Shown here one piece after another: positions 10,621 through 22,357 of a DNA stretch of 64,000 bases. A program made the position numbers and the translations under genes. Under the pieces are notes generated by a model. The model made no database searches. It worked only from the letters and a program-made list of their open reading frames with translations, and was not told the origin of the DNA. This stretch comes from Sepiola atlantica (lineage: Eukaryota; Mollusca; Cephalopoda; Sepiida; Sepiolidae): NCBI GenBank assembly GCA_963556195.1, contig OY744532.1, positions 76,666,153-76,730,152 on the forward strand. Reading direction: 5' to 3'. Within the stretch, counting starts at the first letter, position 1. Every line of letters begins with the position of its first letter.

Positions 10621-11040
10621 ATTGATGTAGAGCTGGTACTACCTACCTCAAAATCCCTCAACCGGGGAGTAGAGAGGTGCAAACCTATTTGGGGATACAG
10701 AAGGGATTGTTTCAAATGCGCTCTTGTGGGGAGGAGGTGGTGGGGGAGAGCGCCTTAGTTTTATTTTTTATCTCTTACTTATAATGTTGCGGGAAAAAAT
10801 GGGCATTAATCTTACCCACGCCTAACCTCCGCCTGTTCGAAATCACTTTGATTTTAAATGTAAAAACTTGTATTTCTTTAAAAAGTCTATAATTTATTGA
10901 ATAAATGATTCAAAAATTTTATTCAAATTGGATAATTCTCTGAATTTTGGTAATCAAACAAAATTACCGTATTGGTTTTTAATACAAAGATTAATCCCCT
11001 ATGTGGGGACCCAGTATAATATGTTGGGGAGAGATTGAGT
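10620..11040. other. No gene seen
   Basis: AT-rich sequence with a short open frame that shows no recognisable protein. A poly-A run of about 18 bp begins at 11049. Confidence 0.4.
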
Positions 11041-11310
11041 CCCTAGTAAAAAAAAAAAAAAAAAATAAAGTGGTCTACCATAGTCGAGGGCGACCTGAAG
11101 GCTCCCTTTTTATTAGCTACTACACCAAATTTTAGGGGAGGGAACAACTCCTTTCCCAGGATTACTCCACTTACCCGGATTCTGATGAGTGTTTAGCAAG
11201 AAGGCATCAAGTACCATTTTTGAAGCTTTGGTATGACTCAACTGAGGATTGAACCCTAGTCTCCCAGCCCATCTGCAAACACTCTAACCATTACGCCAAA
11301 TGGGCCGATT
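11040..11310 (-). repeat. tRNA-derived SINE
   Basis: On the minus strand it starts GGCCCATTTGGCGTAATGGT (box A-like), continues to AGGGTTCAATCCTC (box B, matching GGTTCRANNCC), then CATACCAAAGCTTCAAAAAT and a body ending in a homopolymer (11049-11067). The head is nearly the same as that of the SINE at 46641, but the body differs. Pol III internal promoters of this kind drive SINE transcription. Confidence 0.7.
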
Positions 11311-12630
11311 CAACATTCCCCAGTAATGTTGATAAAATCGTAAATTCCTATGAATCTGTGACATTTTTTACTTGCTCGATTCTGTTCTTGACATTGGTTT
11401 CCCCAATTCTTTCTAGAATTAAATACTTAAAGGAGGCACCATGCTGAGGTTATTAACATTCATAGTAAAAGTGGTGCTATGGAACTGACAGGATTCGAAC
11501 TTGGTGCACCCGGGTCATCAGTCCACGTCAGTATCCACTTCAACACCGCCCCTTCCCACTGTGTTCATGTTTCTTTACTTAAATGTTTTGGTTTGTTTGT
11601 TTGTCTATTCTATAGCATGTCAACCCTGCTGGGGTTATCTAATGCCGAAACAATATCTACCATAAACGATTTATTGTAAACGATTTTTAGTTGTTCAGAG
11701 TGATGAGCATTCATTAGACAACTTGATCTTCTCGCTGGCTCACTGTTTGAAAAGAGCAAATGCGTTTCTTTAAATAAGATTCATGAACAGATGCACGGAT
11801 CCTGGAGAGATTGTTTCTGATTGTGTCCGATATAGGGAACCAATCGAAATTGAGTATTTGATCCAATCGGTACTAAGCATTTAAGTCAAGCAAATATCGA
11901 ATGATTTAGAAATCGCTTCTCTGCGTAGTAGTAGTAGTAGTAGTAGTAGTGACTACTACTATAGATTCATTAAACACAAGCTGCTACTTTCCCCATAGTT
12001 GTGGAGGGGTGGGTTCATACCTTTCCCAATGGTATTAGAGTGTAAGTGAATGCTGTAGAAAAAAGGGGATCTGATTTAGTTTGAACTTGTCATAGTCGTT
12101 TCCATAGTCTAGGTCAGTATCCATTGGACTACTCGTGCCCCCTCACGTATTGGACATTCATTTATAAATTAAAAAACACTTATGCATAGTGTGACATCAT
12201 GCTGTGCATGAATGTTCATGTACATGACAGTAGGTTGAGGAAGTCTGCCGATATGTTGGCCAGTTCGAACATGATCAGTCCCCATTTACTCGTCTCCCCA
12301 CGAGAACAAAGTTAGACACAAAGTCGGTTTTTAATATGGGAAAATCCAGCTCTCCAAAAAGTTACACTCTGGATTCGGACAAAAGATTTAAATTGTCTCG
12401 GTCTATAAAAACTTCTCCTTCACTGAGGGAGGACAGAAAAGATGAAGCGTAGTATCAGAACAGATACTATACTTTGCTCCTAGCAAAAAGGCAATCCTAG
12501 CAAAACCAAGGAAATCAGTCGCGCTTGTATGGATATGAATTCCATATGGAAACTGTTGATTATAGAAAGAATAGCCCAAAAAGAATAACAACACAAGAAG
12601 ACTTTAATTACATTCATAAGCAAGGCTGGT
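11310..12630. other. No gene seen; small repeats
   Basis: 11479-11530 holds an antisense tRNA-like B-box (GGATTCGAAC). 11612-11690 is a short dispersed repeat (GCATGTCAACCCTGCTGGGG, then AATGCCGAAAC) also seen at 28372-28520 and, more weakly, 55195-55245. A GTA triplet run is at 11929-11949. No coding signal. Confidence 0.4.
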
Positions 12631-12635
12631 GCTAG

Positions 12636-13141
12636 ATATTGTAGGGTTAGGGTTAGATATTGTAGGGTTAGGGTTAGATATTGTAGGGTTAGATATTGTA
12701 AGGTTAGATATTGTAGGGTTAGAGTTAGATATTGTAGGGTTAGGTTAGATATGGTAGGGTTAGATATTGTAGGGTTAGGGTTAGATATTGTAAGGTTAGA
12801 TATTGTAGGGTTAGGGTTAGATATTGTAGGATTAGGTTAGATATTGTAGGGTTAGGGTTAGATATTGTAGGGTTAGATATTGTACAGTTAGATATTGTAG
12901 GGTTAGGGTTAGATATTGTAGGCTTAGGTTAGATATGGTAGGGTTAGATATTGTAGGGTTAGGGTTAGATATTGTAAGATTAGATATTGTAGGGTTAGAT
13001 ATTGTAGGGTTAGATATTGAAGGGTTAGGGTTAGATATTGTAGGGTTAGGGTTAGATATTGTAGGGTTAGATATTGTAGGGTTAGGGTTAGATATTGCAG
13101 GGTTAGGGTTAGATATTGTAGGGTTAGGTTAGATATTGTAG
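12636..13141 (+). repeat. TTAGGG-type interstitial array (G strand)
   Basis: About 500 bp made of TTAGGG units interrupted by a constant ATATTGTA: the units are GTAGGGTTAGATATT and longer forms with one or two extra TTAGGG. Single-base variants (AAGG, GATTAGG, TACAG) are scattered. It is open in one frame for 65 codons only because the unit lacks stops. It is not a true telomere: no pure TTAGGG run exceeds three units. Confidence 0.85.
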
Positions 13142-13504
13142 GGGCCCAATTAGAACACTGATGGTGGAGGCCCCTACTCTATAGTATAATTTATCAGTAC
13201 TTATACATAAAAAACACATAAAAACCATAACAAAAAACGAATAAATATTAAATGCTTGGTATAATAAAATGTTGAAAGGCAATATTAAAAGTTTTATAGT
13301 TTTACTTTTAATATAAAGAAAGGCAATTACAGACATACTCTTTTAGAAAAAAAAAACTTTCATACTCAGCAACCACTAGCTATTTTGGAACTTAGTTGGA
13401 GAGACCCATAATATTTACATTCTCATATCATTTGCTGTTTCTTTATTTTTATACACGTAACTAATCTATTGTAATATGAGTTAAAATGGAAAAGCGTAAG
13501 ACCT

Positions 13505-13556
13505 AAAACTCAACGTTTCGCCCAACTGTTGTGTGGTCTTTTTCAAGAGTCAAAGG
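13505..13556 (-). ncRNA. Decayed hammerhead-like motif
   Basis: On the minus strand GGGCGAAACGTTGAG has the GAAAC and ACGU stem III of the other small motifs here, and CTC/GAG can form stem I. The box that should read CTGANGA is TTGAAAA, so the core is broken. Listed as a relic. Confidence 0.3.
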
Positions 13557-13979
13557 CTAAAAGTGGCAAAAGAAGACAATTATGCTTTTACGACACAAAA
13601 TATACTTAAATATACAACAAAACACGACCTATCCAAAGAGCAATGATACAGCACATAAAGAAAAATGTTTACATTACATAAAGTATATTTTCTCTCATGT
13701 ATTATCAGAAATTCAAAATTAGAGAAAACGTTTTTGGATCGTAAACACTCAGATAAATTCTACCATTTAGTTCATAATGATAGAAATAAGATTTCGGTTG
13801 TTCAGTTAATTACAAATTACAGCTAATTAGCACAATAAAACATAATTTTTTTCAAACATAACTCAATCCTAGAACTAAAGTACATTTTAGCATGTATTTT
13901 GTGTTATTTAAAAGTATATAGGAACAAAAAGCCTTAGAGAAACAAACGTTGATGAACTAACATTTCTATCTATATAAAG

Positions 13980-14575
13980 TTAGGTATGTTTATATGTTAT
14001 ATATTTGTACAGGATTCACTCCTAAACTAATTAACCGATCATTATGAATTTTGGAGAACGGCTGCTATGCGTAAGGGGTTCAAATGTGGGCTATATTTAG
14101 TTTAATTTAGGTTTATGAAAAGGGGTGAAAAGGAGTTGAAGCTCTTTGTGAAAATTTAGATGCCTTGATTTTTGTGAAATTTTAACAATAGCTATTAAAT
14201 ATCAATTAATAAATATTCTCCAAATTTCAGTTTCTTTGAAATATTTTAATGTTTTTTTTAGAGAGGGTGTGTGTGCAAAATATGAACACAACCTCCCATT
14301 TGAAAATTCAAATATTTCAGATTTACATTGAATTTGATCTATAGTCATTAGATACCCATTAAACAAAATTCCCTGAATTTCAATTTTCTAGAATCAACAT
14401 CATGTAATGGATTTTTATCAATATTAGAATAAGGATTCTAAACATAAGGTTTAGTATCATTATATGTTGATTTTAATCTTCGTAAGAGGACATAAAAGTG
14501 GTGCAAAACTGTTCTGTTCAGGGAATTAATTTTACCCGTCCTGGGACGGGTATTCTTTTATTTTAGTAGAATGAT
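13980..14575 (+). repeat. Dispersed repeat R4 with Helitron-like 3' hairpin, copy 1
   Basis: It matches 62805-63530 in the same orientation across blocks such as ATATATTTGTACAGGATTC, CTCCCATTTGAAAATTCAAA and CAGGGAATTAATTTTACCC. Near the end, ACCCGTCC-TG-GGACGGGT (14534-14551) is a perfect 8-bp hairpin, as Helitrons have just inside their 3' end. No Rep/helicase is present. Helitron assignment is tentative: a clean CTRR end is not seen in this copy. Confidence 0.45.
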
Positions 14576-14738
14576 AGGTAGATTATATTTAAAAAATATA
14601 TTTTTAATTAAATTCTTTGAAAACTCCACCGAGAGACAAAAGACCATTCAATTCAGAATCGGAAAATAAAGGAAAATACACTTTCCAAACACACAAATAT
14701 TTGATGTTGTCAATCTCTGTCTGTCTGGCTGGTTGGCT

Positions 14739-14740
14739 GA

Positions 14741-14771
<31 letters not shown>

Positions 14772-14815
14772 ACTCTCTCTGTCCTCCTCCTCTTTCCCCC
14801 TTTCTCTCTCTCTCG
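14739..14815 (+). repeat. CT microsatellite
   Basis: Interrupted (CT)n with TTTCT and CCTCCTC breaks. Confidence 0.9.
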
Positions 14816-14878
14816 TTGACTCCATTTTTACTATCATTTTGTCTCTCAACTTATATGAGGTTCAGCCAGGGTTTTTTA

Positions 14879-15167
14879 CCCCACCCAATAAACCGGTATT
14901 GTCCGGGCCTTCAGGTCTGGATTTACGCCGGTCTATCGGTTGTCCGTCCTGTGCAGTTCTAGGAGGTGCACCCTCCCAGGCTTTGCCTCCCCTCTTTGGG
15001 GAGGAGTAAGTTTATTGCTTACTACCTGAGGCGCCCCTACCGGGGAATGCCGACAGGGCTGCCCAGGCAATTTTTAAATGGCCAGAGTGCTCATCTCTCG
15101 AGCGCTGGTTCTTTCCCACTTTCCTGACCTTGTGTCACATCTTACCTTGTGGGAGGAAGATAAATAG
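14879..15167 (+). mobile_element. Headless SINE (copy D)
   Basis: It begins CCCCACCCAATAAACCGGTA and runs through GTTCTAGGAGGTGCACCCTC, a CCTCCCC-GGGGAGG hairpin, CCCCTACCGGGGAATGCCGA and ACATCTTACCTTGTGGGAGG to an ATAAATA end. It is the body of the U2-headed SINEs without the U2 part. No clear target duplication was found. Confidence 0.75.
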
Positions 15168-15424
15168 TCTTATATTAGGGTAGAGAAAACTTGAGTAGTT
15201 GATAGAGTTTGCAAAGTATGGTAGGAAGAGAAAGAAACGTAGAAAGGGCTGGAAAAAATGTGTTGGTGAGTGGGTGTTGGGGCAAACACCATGCCCAAGG
15301 GTTTCCTAGGAAGTTCAGTGTAGTGCTGCTACTGTTGGTTGTGGTCACTGTCATGGCTAGCAACAATGGCAGGAGAAGTGTCGTCTACAGTGGGCCAAAC
15401 CCCAAAGTGAAAACGAGTGTAGAA

Positions 15425-15427
15425 TGG

Positions 15428-15483
<56 letters not shown>

Positions 15484-16375
15484 GTTTAACGTCCGTTTTA
15501 CATGCTGGCATGCATTGGACGGCTTTAAGAAATTGACTTCAAAACTAACCTATCTCTGGCCAGGTCTTTATTTATCCCTCTTACTCTCAAGTCTATTTTT
15601 ATCACTTCTTCCTATAGTTTCCTTAGCCTTCCACTATGAACTGAACCTGCTATCTCAACTGTTCTACATCTACTAACCCAAAAACTCTCATCCATTCTTT
15701 CAACGTGGTCATACCATCGAAGTCTCCTGCTATGCACACATCTCCCTATACTATCCAGATTTAATCTTCCTCTGAGGTCATCAGAACTAAGCCTGTCTTT
15801 AAGACTTACATTACGCATCCATCATATCATTTTCATATCATTTCTCTCCATTCAACGAATGTCCGCAACCCTAATTGGCCAGGTTTCACTTCCATACATC
15901 ATCACACTGTGTACACATGCCTGATAAACTCTTCTCTTGGTCGACAGTGATTCCTGCTGAAAGAGTATTCTGTCAGCTGCTACTTCCAGTTGATTTGTCA
16001 CGGTATGTTGAATACATCACTTTAATAATTTCCTTGGCCTTTCACTGTGAACTGAACCTGCTGCCTCAACTGTTCTACATCTACTAACCCAAGAACTCTC
16101 ATCCATTCTTTCAACATGGTCATACCATTGAAGTCTCCTGCTCTGCACACAATTCCCTTTACTGTCCAAATTTACTCTTCCTCTGAGCTCATCAAAACTA
16201 AGCCTATCTTTAAGACTCACATTACACATCCATCGTATCATTCTCATATCATTTCTCTCCATTCAACGCATGTCCTCAATCCTCACCAGCCAGGTTTCAC
16301 TTCAATACATCATCGCACTGCATACACATGCCTGATAGACCCTTCCCTTGGTCGACAGTGGTAACGCTCTGCTGG
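15425..16375 (-). pseudogene. LINE 3' ends with ATG/CAT triplet tail, family L3 (two tandem pieces)
   Basis: The minus strand encodes the C-terminal tail of a LINE polyprotein twice: SLKDRLSSDDLRGRLNLDS with MDESFWVSRCRTVE (15612-15818), and the same region again at 16017-16262. Both end upstream with the ACACATGCCTGATA block. The first piece carries the element's 3' tail, which is the (CAT)n run at 15427-15482; read on the minus strand this is (GAT)n. Frameshifts and stops break both. The arrangement is a partial tandem duplication or two insertions. Confidence 0.65.
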
Positions 16376-16390
16376 TTAGTAATAATGTAA

Positions 16391-16465
16391 TATTCATTTG
16401 ATCTGTCACACTGTATTTTCAAACAGCATTTTTTGGATCAGTCATGCTTAAGTTTGAAATAGGAT
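16391..16465 (+). repeat. Short copy of the 9.4 kb tandem repeat
   Basis: It carries GATCTGTCACACTGTATTTT and CAGTCATGCTTAAGTTTGAA, matching the ~38-bp units at 9405-9645. Confidence 0.5.
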
Positions 16466-16469
16466 GGCC

Positions 16470-16905
16470 GTTTTATAGGAGCTAATCTTCACATAAACTG
16501 TAAGACCAACACCTATAATAATCTCTAACGAAATAATCGCCAAAAATCGCTAGTCCCGTCGATAAACAACAAATTATATATTTATTTAAATGACCTACAC
16601 CGTTGGGTGTAGTTTGTCAGAAGTTTAGAACAGTGAAGAAAGAAATATAAAAGTAGTAAAGGTCAGCTGTCGAAAGTCTTTTCTTGAAGCAGTATATCTT
16701 CATGTGAAGATTGTCTTGCTCAGTGTCTAGCCGACAGGGGCAGGAAAGAGGGTCAACACCTTTCTTTGTGGGTGCCTGGAAGCTCTCTGCCTGCATTGGT
16801 CGAAATTAATGCACTCAAGAGTCTGGTTGGTTATCGTGTGACCAAACAACCTCATTAGGGTCGCTCTCCACAAGAGGAAAGCAATGTCAATGTTTATAAC
16901 TGCTA
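16470..16905 (-). repeat. Dispersed repeat R2, inverted copy
   Basis: Read on the minus strand it matches 20455-20890: a GTGTGACCAAAC/GGTCACAC block, a CTGAGCAAGAC block, CCAACGGTGTAGG and AGATTAGCTCCTATA. A third, shorter copy is at 51120-51390. No coding frame. Confidence 0.6.
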
Positions 16906-16996
16906 CACCTACCGCCCCCCCCCCCCACCTGCTTAGGTGTGTAGCAGTTGGAAAGAACAGAAAAAAAGAAAACAAAAAAAGTGCGAACTCAGTTTA

Positions 16997-17291
16997 CCCC
17001 GCCTAATAACACCGGTATCGTCCGGGCCTTTGGGTCTGGATTTACGCCGGTCTATTGGGGGTTGTCCGTCTTGTGCAGTTCTAGGAGGTGCACCCTCCCA
17101 GGCTTTGCCTCCCCTCTTTGGGGAGGAGTAAGTTTATTGCTTACTGTCTGAGGCGCCCCTACCGGGAAATGCCGACGGAGCTGCCCAGGCAATTTTTAAA
17201 TGGCCAGAGTGCTCATCTCTCGAGCGCTGGTTTATCTAATCCCACTTTCCCGACCTTGTGTCACATCTTACCTTGTGGGAGGTAGATAAAT
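16997..17291 (+). mobile_element. Headless SINE (copy E) with 11-bp target duplication
   Basis: It starts CCCCGCCTAATAACACCGGT and ends GTGGGAGGTAGATAAAT. It is bordered by AACTCAGTTTA at 16986-16996 and again at 17292-17302, so this 295-bp unit was inserted as such. Its 5' end falls at the same CCCC where the U2 part is joined in other copies. No pol III box was recognised. Confidence 0.8.
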
Positions 17292-17595
17292 AACTCAGTT
17301 TACAGAATTTTTTTTTGTATGTGTTCTTTGGTGAAAAAATGTTTTTGCTTTTCAGTGAAAAATAATTTTTGTTTTTAGGAGAAGGAGGAGGAGCAGGAAT
17401 TGTTCAATGTTATTAATGTATTTCATGTAAAGGTAAAGTAGAGTACAAGAATGCAAAAAGTTTATTCCATATATATAGAGAGAATCTTACACAGTTTTTT
17501 TTTAGGTCAATGTACTCGCCGACTAGTACGTGTGGTGGTGACATATGTATCATTATGTTCATATAACGAAAGGGGAGTAATTATAAGAAAACGCT

Positions 17596-17597
<2 letters not shown>

Positions 17598-17632
<35 letters not shown>

Positions 17633-17657
17633 AAATGTAGATGGATAGAAATGTAAT

Positions 17658-17688
<31 letters not shown>

Positions 17689-17755
17689 AACATGTATATA
17701 GATAGATAGATAGATAAAACATGTATATAGATAGATAGATAGATAAAACATGTAT

Positions 17756-17787
<32 letters not shown>

Positions 17788-17796
17788 AACGTGTAT

Positions 17797-17828
<32 letters not shown>

Positions 17829-17929
17829 AACGTGTATATAGATAGATAGATAGATAGATAGATTAAATGTAGATGGATAGAAATGTAATTAGATAGATAG
17901 ATAGATAGATAGATGGATAAAACATGTAT

Positions 17930-17961
<32 letters not shown>

Positions 17962-18032
17962 AACATGTATATTGATATATAGATAGATAGATAGATAGAT
18001 AAAACATAGATAGATAGATAGATAGATAAAAC

Positions 18033-18087
<55 letters not shown>

Positions 18088-18290
18088 TCTAGATAGATAA
18101 AACATGTATATAGATAGATAGATATCTAGATAGATAAAACATGTATATAGATAGATAGATATCTAGATAGATAAAACATGTATATAGATAGATAGATAGA
18201 TAGATAGATAAAACATGTATATAGATAGATAGATAGATAGATAAAAATGTAGATGGATAGAAATATAATTAGATCTATCTAATTACGTAT
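17598..18290 (+). repeat. GATA tetranucleotide array with phased AAAACATGTATA breaks
   Basis: Runs of 4-12 GATA units are separated by an AAAACATGTATATA or AAAATGTAGATGGATAGAA spacer. The composite block is repeated more than ten times, so a larger unit has been amplified, not only the tetramer. Minus-strand frames through it are only low-complexity Ile/Tyr/Ser/Leu. Confidence 0.9.
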
Positions 18291-18590
18291 TTATCTAGAT
18301 AGAAAGAAAGGTAAATATATAAATGTAAATAAATAGGTGGATGCATAAAAAAAAGAAAGATAAACAGATACATATGAATAGACGGAAATAGCAAGCGAAC
18401 AAGGAAGGTAGAAAAATGTATTACTCATTCTTGTGTGCATGAATTACAGATATAACTGACCTTGCGGTGGGGGTTTCCTTTGGATTGTAACAATATCTTT
18501 TGTGTGTGTTCTTACAAAGAGAAAAACCCTGCAGTCATTGTTAAATTTGAATTACACAAACAAAAACAAAAGATTACAAACTGTGAAGAC
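18290..18590. other. No gene seen
   Basis: AT-rich sequence between two microsatellites; nothing recognised. Confidence 0.4.

Positions 18591-18666
<76 letters not shown>
18591..18666 (+). repeat. AAT microsatellite
   Basis: About 25 uninterrupted AAT units. Confidence 0.95.
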
Positions 18667-18668
<2 letters not shown>

Positions 18669-18799
18669 TGCTCGTCAACAAATTTACAACGAATATTTAT
18701 TTTTTTTAAATAAAACAGGAGAAAAACTTGCATCGTTATGAGATATATAATTTGGACATTCATAAACTATTAGGACTAATTGCGTTAAGTTTACATTAG

Positions 18800-19790
18800 A
18801 CATCTTTGGTTAACAAAAGAAAGATCCAGGTTTTCCTTGATGGCCGCTCATCCAAACACCATCACATAAATGCAGGTGTACTCCAGGGATCGATCCTTGG
18901 ACCTTTATTGTTCCTGCTTTTCATAAACGATCTCCCTGATGACATTGTGTCTGAGATGGGTATATTTGTTGACGACACCACGCTCTACTCTCGTCATGTG
19001 GGTAAAACAGATGCGCACATATCCGAGGCAATGGCTGAATCCTTAGAAAGTGATCTCCAGTCTGTAGTGGAATGGGGTCATAAATAGTTGGTAACTTTTA
19101 ATGCTGCTAAGACAAAGCTCCTTTCCTTCAACAACTACAAGAAACCACTTCAATCACCGATTGTCATGGTAAATAACACCCTACCTGAGAGACCAACGTT
19201 CAAACTCCTCGTCCTTACATTTCCAGGTAACATGAATTGGAACAAATACATAGAAGACATTGCCAAGGGTGCTGCAAAAAAAGTGGGCTCCCTCTACCGA
19301 GCTAGAAAACTTTTCACACCTAACAGTATCCTATATCTCTACAAAGCCACCATCCGTCCATGCATGGAGTATTGTTGTCACATTTGGGCTGGTGCACCAA
19401 CCACCAGTCTCTCCCTCTTAGACAAGTTTAAAAAAGAGTATCTAATCTAATAGGTCCTTCACTATCCAGCAAGCTACAGCCCCTGCCCCATTGCCGCAAT
19501 GTTGCATCCTTATGCTTGCTTTACAAGTACTTCAATGGAATGTGCCCTGATGAACTTGCTGCTCTGGTGGCCCCTTGACATACTCGACCAACCCGACCAA
19601 CAGCTAAATCCCATCCATTCACTGTGGAGGTCCCCAGATGCCGGAGAGCTTTCTACTCCAATAGCTTCTTTCCTCTTTCCTAATGTGAACAAGCATCTTG
19701 CTGCACAGCTCCCAATTTAGGATGACCCCCTAAACTTTCACCCTAATTCTCAGTAGCCCTTACATCTACAGTTTGTCTTGTTGGGGGTGA
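18800..19790 (+). pseudogene. LINE reverse transcriptase, family L1a, second copy
   Basis: This keeps more of the enzyme than the 8.1 kb copy. GVLQGSILGPLLFLLFIND (motif B, near 18875) is followed by IFVDDTTLYS (about 18964), the catalytic FADD motif with A changed to V. The frame is broken by a TAG at 19085 where related copies have Trp (TGG). It resumes through MNWNKYIEDIAKGAAKKVGS and MEYCCHIWAGAPTTSLS to a stop at 19448, then shifts again. The 3' noncoding end reaches about 19790. The enzyme would have copied element RNA at a nicked target. Confidence 0.75.
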
Positions 19791-19897
19791 ACTAAGTTTT
19801 AAAAAAATGTTACTATTGGCTAAGTAAATTATTTTAAAGGAAATACACTTGAGAAATTAGTCAAAAACAATTTATTCTGGTTTACCTACTTATTTGA

Positions 19898-20280
19898 CTT
19901 GGCCTTTTGTCTAAGATCAAAGTGTAGTATCTGTTCCGATGGATACTACACCCCATAAACTGGTATTGTCTTGGCCTTCGGGTCTTGATTTACACCGGTC
20001 TATGGGTCTGTCCTGTGCAGTTCTGGGAGGTCCACCTTCCCAGGCTTTGCCTCCCCTCTTTGGGGAGGAATAAGTTTATTGCTTACTGCCTGAGGTGCCC
20101 CTACCGGGGAATGCCGACGGGGCTGCCCAGGCAATTTTTAAATGGCCAGAGTGCTCACTTTCTCGGGCGCTGGCTTTTCAAACCCCACTTTCCCAGCCAG
20201 ACCTTGGGTCACATCTTACTTGTGGGAGTAAGATAACACTAGCCTTGTGCCTAACCTCCTGGAGAGGAGGTAAATAAATA
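19898..20280 (+). mobile_element. U2 snRNA-headed SINE (copy A)
   Basis: The first ~40 nt, CTTGGCCTTTTGTCTAAGAT then CAAAGTGTAGTATCTGTTC, match nucleotides about 9-47 of U2 snRNA (which reads CUCGGCCUUUUGGCUAAGAU, CAAGUGUAGUAUCUGUUC). A short CGATGGATACTACA follows. The body starts at CCCCATAAACTGG and is the same as copies D and E, with a CCTCCCC-GGGGAGG hairpin and CCCCTACCGGGGAATGCCGA. It ends GGAGGTAAATAAATA. No clear target duplication. Confidence 0.8.
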
Positions 20281-20352
20281 CTCATTTGTGATGGATTTGC
20301 TCTTAAAAAAAGTTCTTTTTAATAGAAAATATAAGCCTGTTAAGTTACCATA

Positions 20353-20453
20353 AATATTGGTTGTGATTAAAGTGGTCAGCCATGTTAGTTCTGGAAGCTT
20401 CTGATAAGTAAGGTATAGCAACATGGCTGACCACTTTACTCACAACCAATATT
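20353..20453. mobile_element. Small foldback element
   Basis: 101 bp with 34-bp arms: AATATTGGTTGTGATTAAAG with TGGTCAGCCATGTT, and its reverse complement with one mismatch. A 33-bp loop separates the arms. Confidence 0.75.
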
Positions 20454-20454
20454 C

Positions 20455-20890
20455 GTAGCAGTCATAAACATTTACATTTCCTTTCTTTCGCGGAGAGCTG
20501 CCTTAGTGATGCTGTTTGGTCACAGGGTGATCAATTGGGATTTGCAGGTCGGGCAGAGAATTTCCAGACACCTACGAAGAAAGACGTCCTCTCTCCTTCC
20601 TCTGTCAACTTCATACTGAGCAAGACTATCTCCACTGGAAGATATACTGCTCAAGAAAATACTTTCGGTGGTGGACGTTTGTTACTCTTCTGTTTTTTCT
20701 TCACTGTCTAAACTTCTGGAAACCTACATCCAACGGTGTAGGACACTTGAATAAATATATCATTTGTTATTTAAAGAAGGGCTTTTTTTCCCTTTCATTT
20801 GACGATTCTTGTATTGCAAATCATTATAGGAGATGGTCTTAAAGTTTATGTTCAGATTAGCTCCTATATATTTATGGTAACTTCATATGC
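20455..20890 (+). repeat. Dispersed repeat R2, direct copy
   Basis: Partner of 16470-16905 (inverted) and 51120-51390. Contains TTTGGTCACAGGGTGATCAA, CTGAGCAAGACTATCTCCAC and CATCCAACGGTGTAGGACAC. No gene. Confidence 0.6.
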
Positions 20891-21940
20891 TTATATTTTT
20901 GATTAAATATAATTTTTTTTTAAATGCAGATTCTTCACAAATGAGAAAGTAAACCAAAATAAATTGCTTTTCCTTTAAAAAATCTTTAAAAAATCTTTTC
21001 TGTCATGTCATACCAGAAATCTTTGCCAACAATAAAATATGTGTGGTATTTTATTGTTACATAAATTGCCTTGTCAAGTCGACGATGAAAATGTTAAACA
21101 GATCTGTCGGCTTTCTTTCTTTCTTTTTTTTTCTATCTTCTCGTAACCTGGCATTTGATTGAACTTTTTGGCCTCGACAAATTGAGAGAGAAAATTCCAA
21201 AAGTCTATAAAAAGATGAAGATGAATATCAAATAAGTTCGACTAATAGTTCTGATCTTGTGCTTTCAGAAATTTCTTTTTACTGTTTTCAACGAAAGGAT
21301 TATCGCCGCATAAAGCTAACTGACCATATTACGAAGTTATTTTAAAAAGGTCATTGCAAGCAATGGAAAAGATAGAGATAATGAAAATCAGTTGGGGCTC
21401 CAGTCGATGCCGAGAGACTATGGATGCTATTCTAGAGAGAACAGCATGACAAGTCGATCCATACAAAAATACATGAAATTTTATTGACGACAGACACCAG
21501 ATTCGGAGAAATCGTCGAATATACGGTCACTGGTAAGAAACAGTCTCGAGTGACCCCAAAAAGAAGAAGCGTCTTTGTATGTGGAGTTGCTTGTTAAGCA
21601 TGCGGGCGAGATTAGCAGTAACTGGTCAGTCTGAATTTGTCGTTGGCGGTGAGGCAAAAGGATTCGTGAGGTGGAAGATCTCGCATTGACTGTGGAGAAT
21701 ATTTCTTAGGCTTGGCTTTAAGTATCAATTAGGTAGCTCCCAGCACATGACACCAATATTCCAACATCTATTTTTTTGAAAGGTGTGAAAGTGTATACTT
21801 CCTGCGCTTTCGATTGGCTGAAACATAATTTCTGTATTTAGATTTCAATCCAATCAACAGTTGATATTTTTACAAAAAAAGATATTCGTTTGCTGTTACT
21901 GATTGAGCAAGGCTCACACTATCTTTCTTTGTAAAACAAC
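20890..21940. other. No gene seen
   Basis: No frame longer than about 50 codons with recognisable content, and no clear repeat. Confidence 0.4.
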
Positions 21941-22345
21941 ATATTGAGAAACCTTGTCACAAAGAGTGCAATCTGCACATCGCTTTCATGTACCTAAAAA
22001 GGCCTTTGATTAAATCCTCTGAAAGATACTTTGCTGGGCCATGCATTTCCTTCTTATCGATGAATGGATAACCGATTTGACCAACAAATTTTATAAAGGC
22101 TGCATTTCTAAGGTTCTTGTTGGGTCTACAAGACGTAAAATGTTTGAGGTCAATGTGGGGGTTCATCAAGGTTGACCTCTTAGCTCCGTGTTATTCATTT
22201 GCAAAATACCAAGCTGGCACAAAATGCGTCCTGGGAACTGCTTTATCCCAACAACCTAGTTAGAATCTCAAATGACCCCGATCATCTCGAATCCGGATTA
22301 AACTCATGGTTCCAGTCTTTAAAGAAGTTTGGATTAAAAACAAAC
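21940..22345 (+). pseudogene. LINE reverse transcriptase fragment, family L3
   Basis: A LHIAFMYLKRPL segment (about 21975) is a decayed palm motif A (related copies read AFVDLEKAFD). VNVGVHQG follows near 22160 (motif B). ELLYPNNLV (about 22235) stands where YADDLV is expected, so both catalytic aspartates are lost. The segment HLESGLNSWFQSLKKFGLKT follows. Frameshifts separate the pieces. A U2-headed SINE begins 13 bp downstream. Confidence 0.6.
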
Positions 22346-22357
22346 ATCCCCATTTTC

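Noticed and set aside
12935..13132. Open frame through the TTAGGG-like array
   Set aside because: It is open only because the repeat unit lacks stops; it has no start context or domain.
17657..18105. Long Ile/Tyr/Ser/Leu frames over the GATA array
   Set aside because: Pure translation of a tetranucleotide repeat.
18512..18763. Poly-Leu, poly-Ile or poly-Asn proteins at the AAT run
   Set aside because: Three frames of one microsatellite; not genes.
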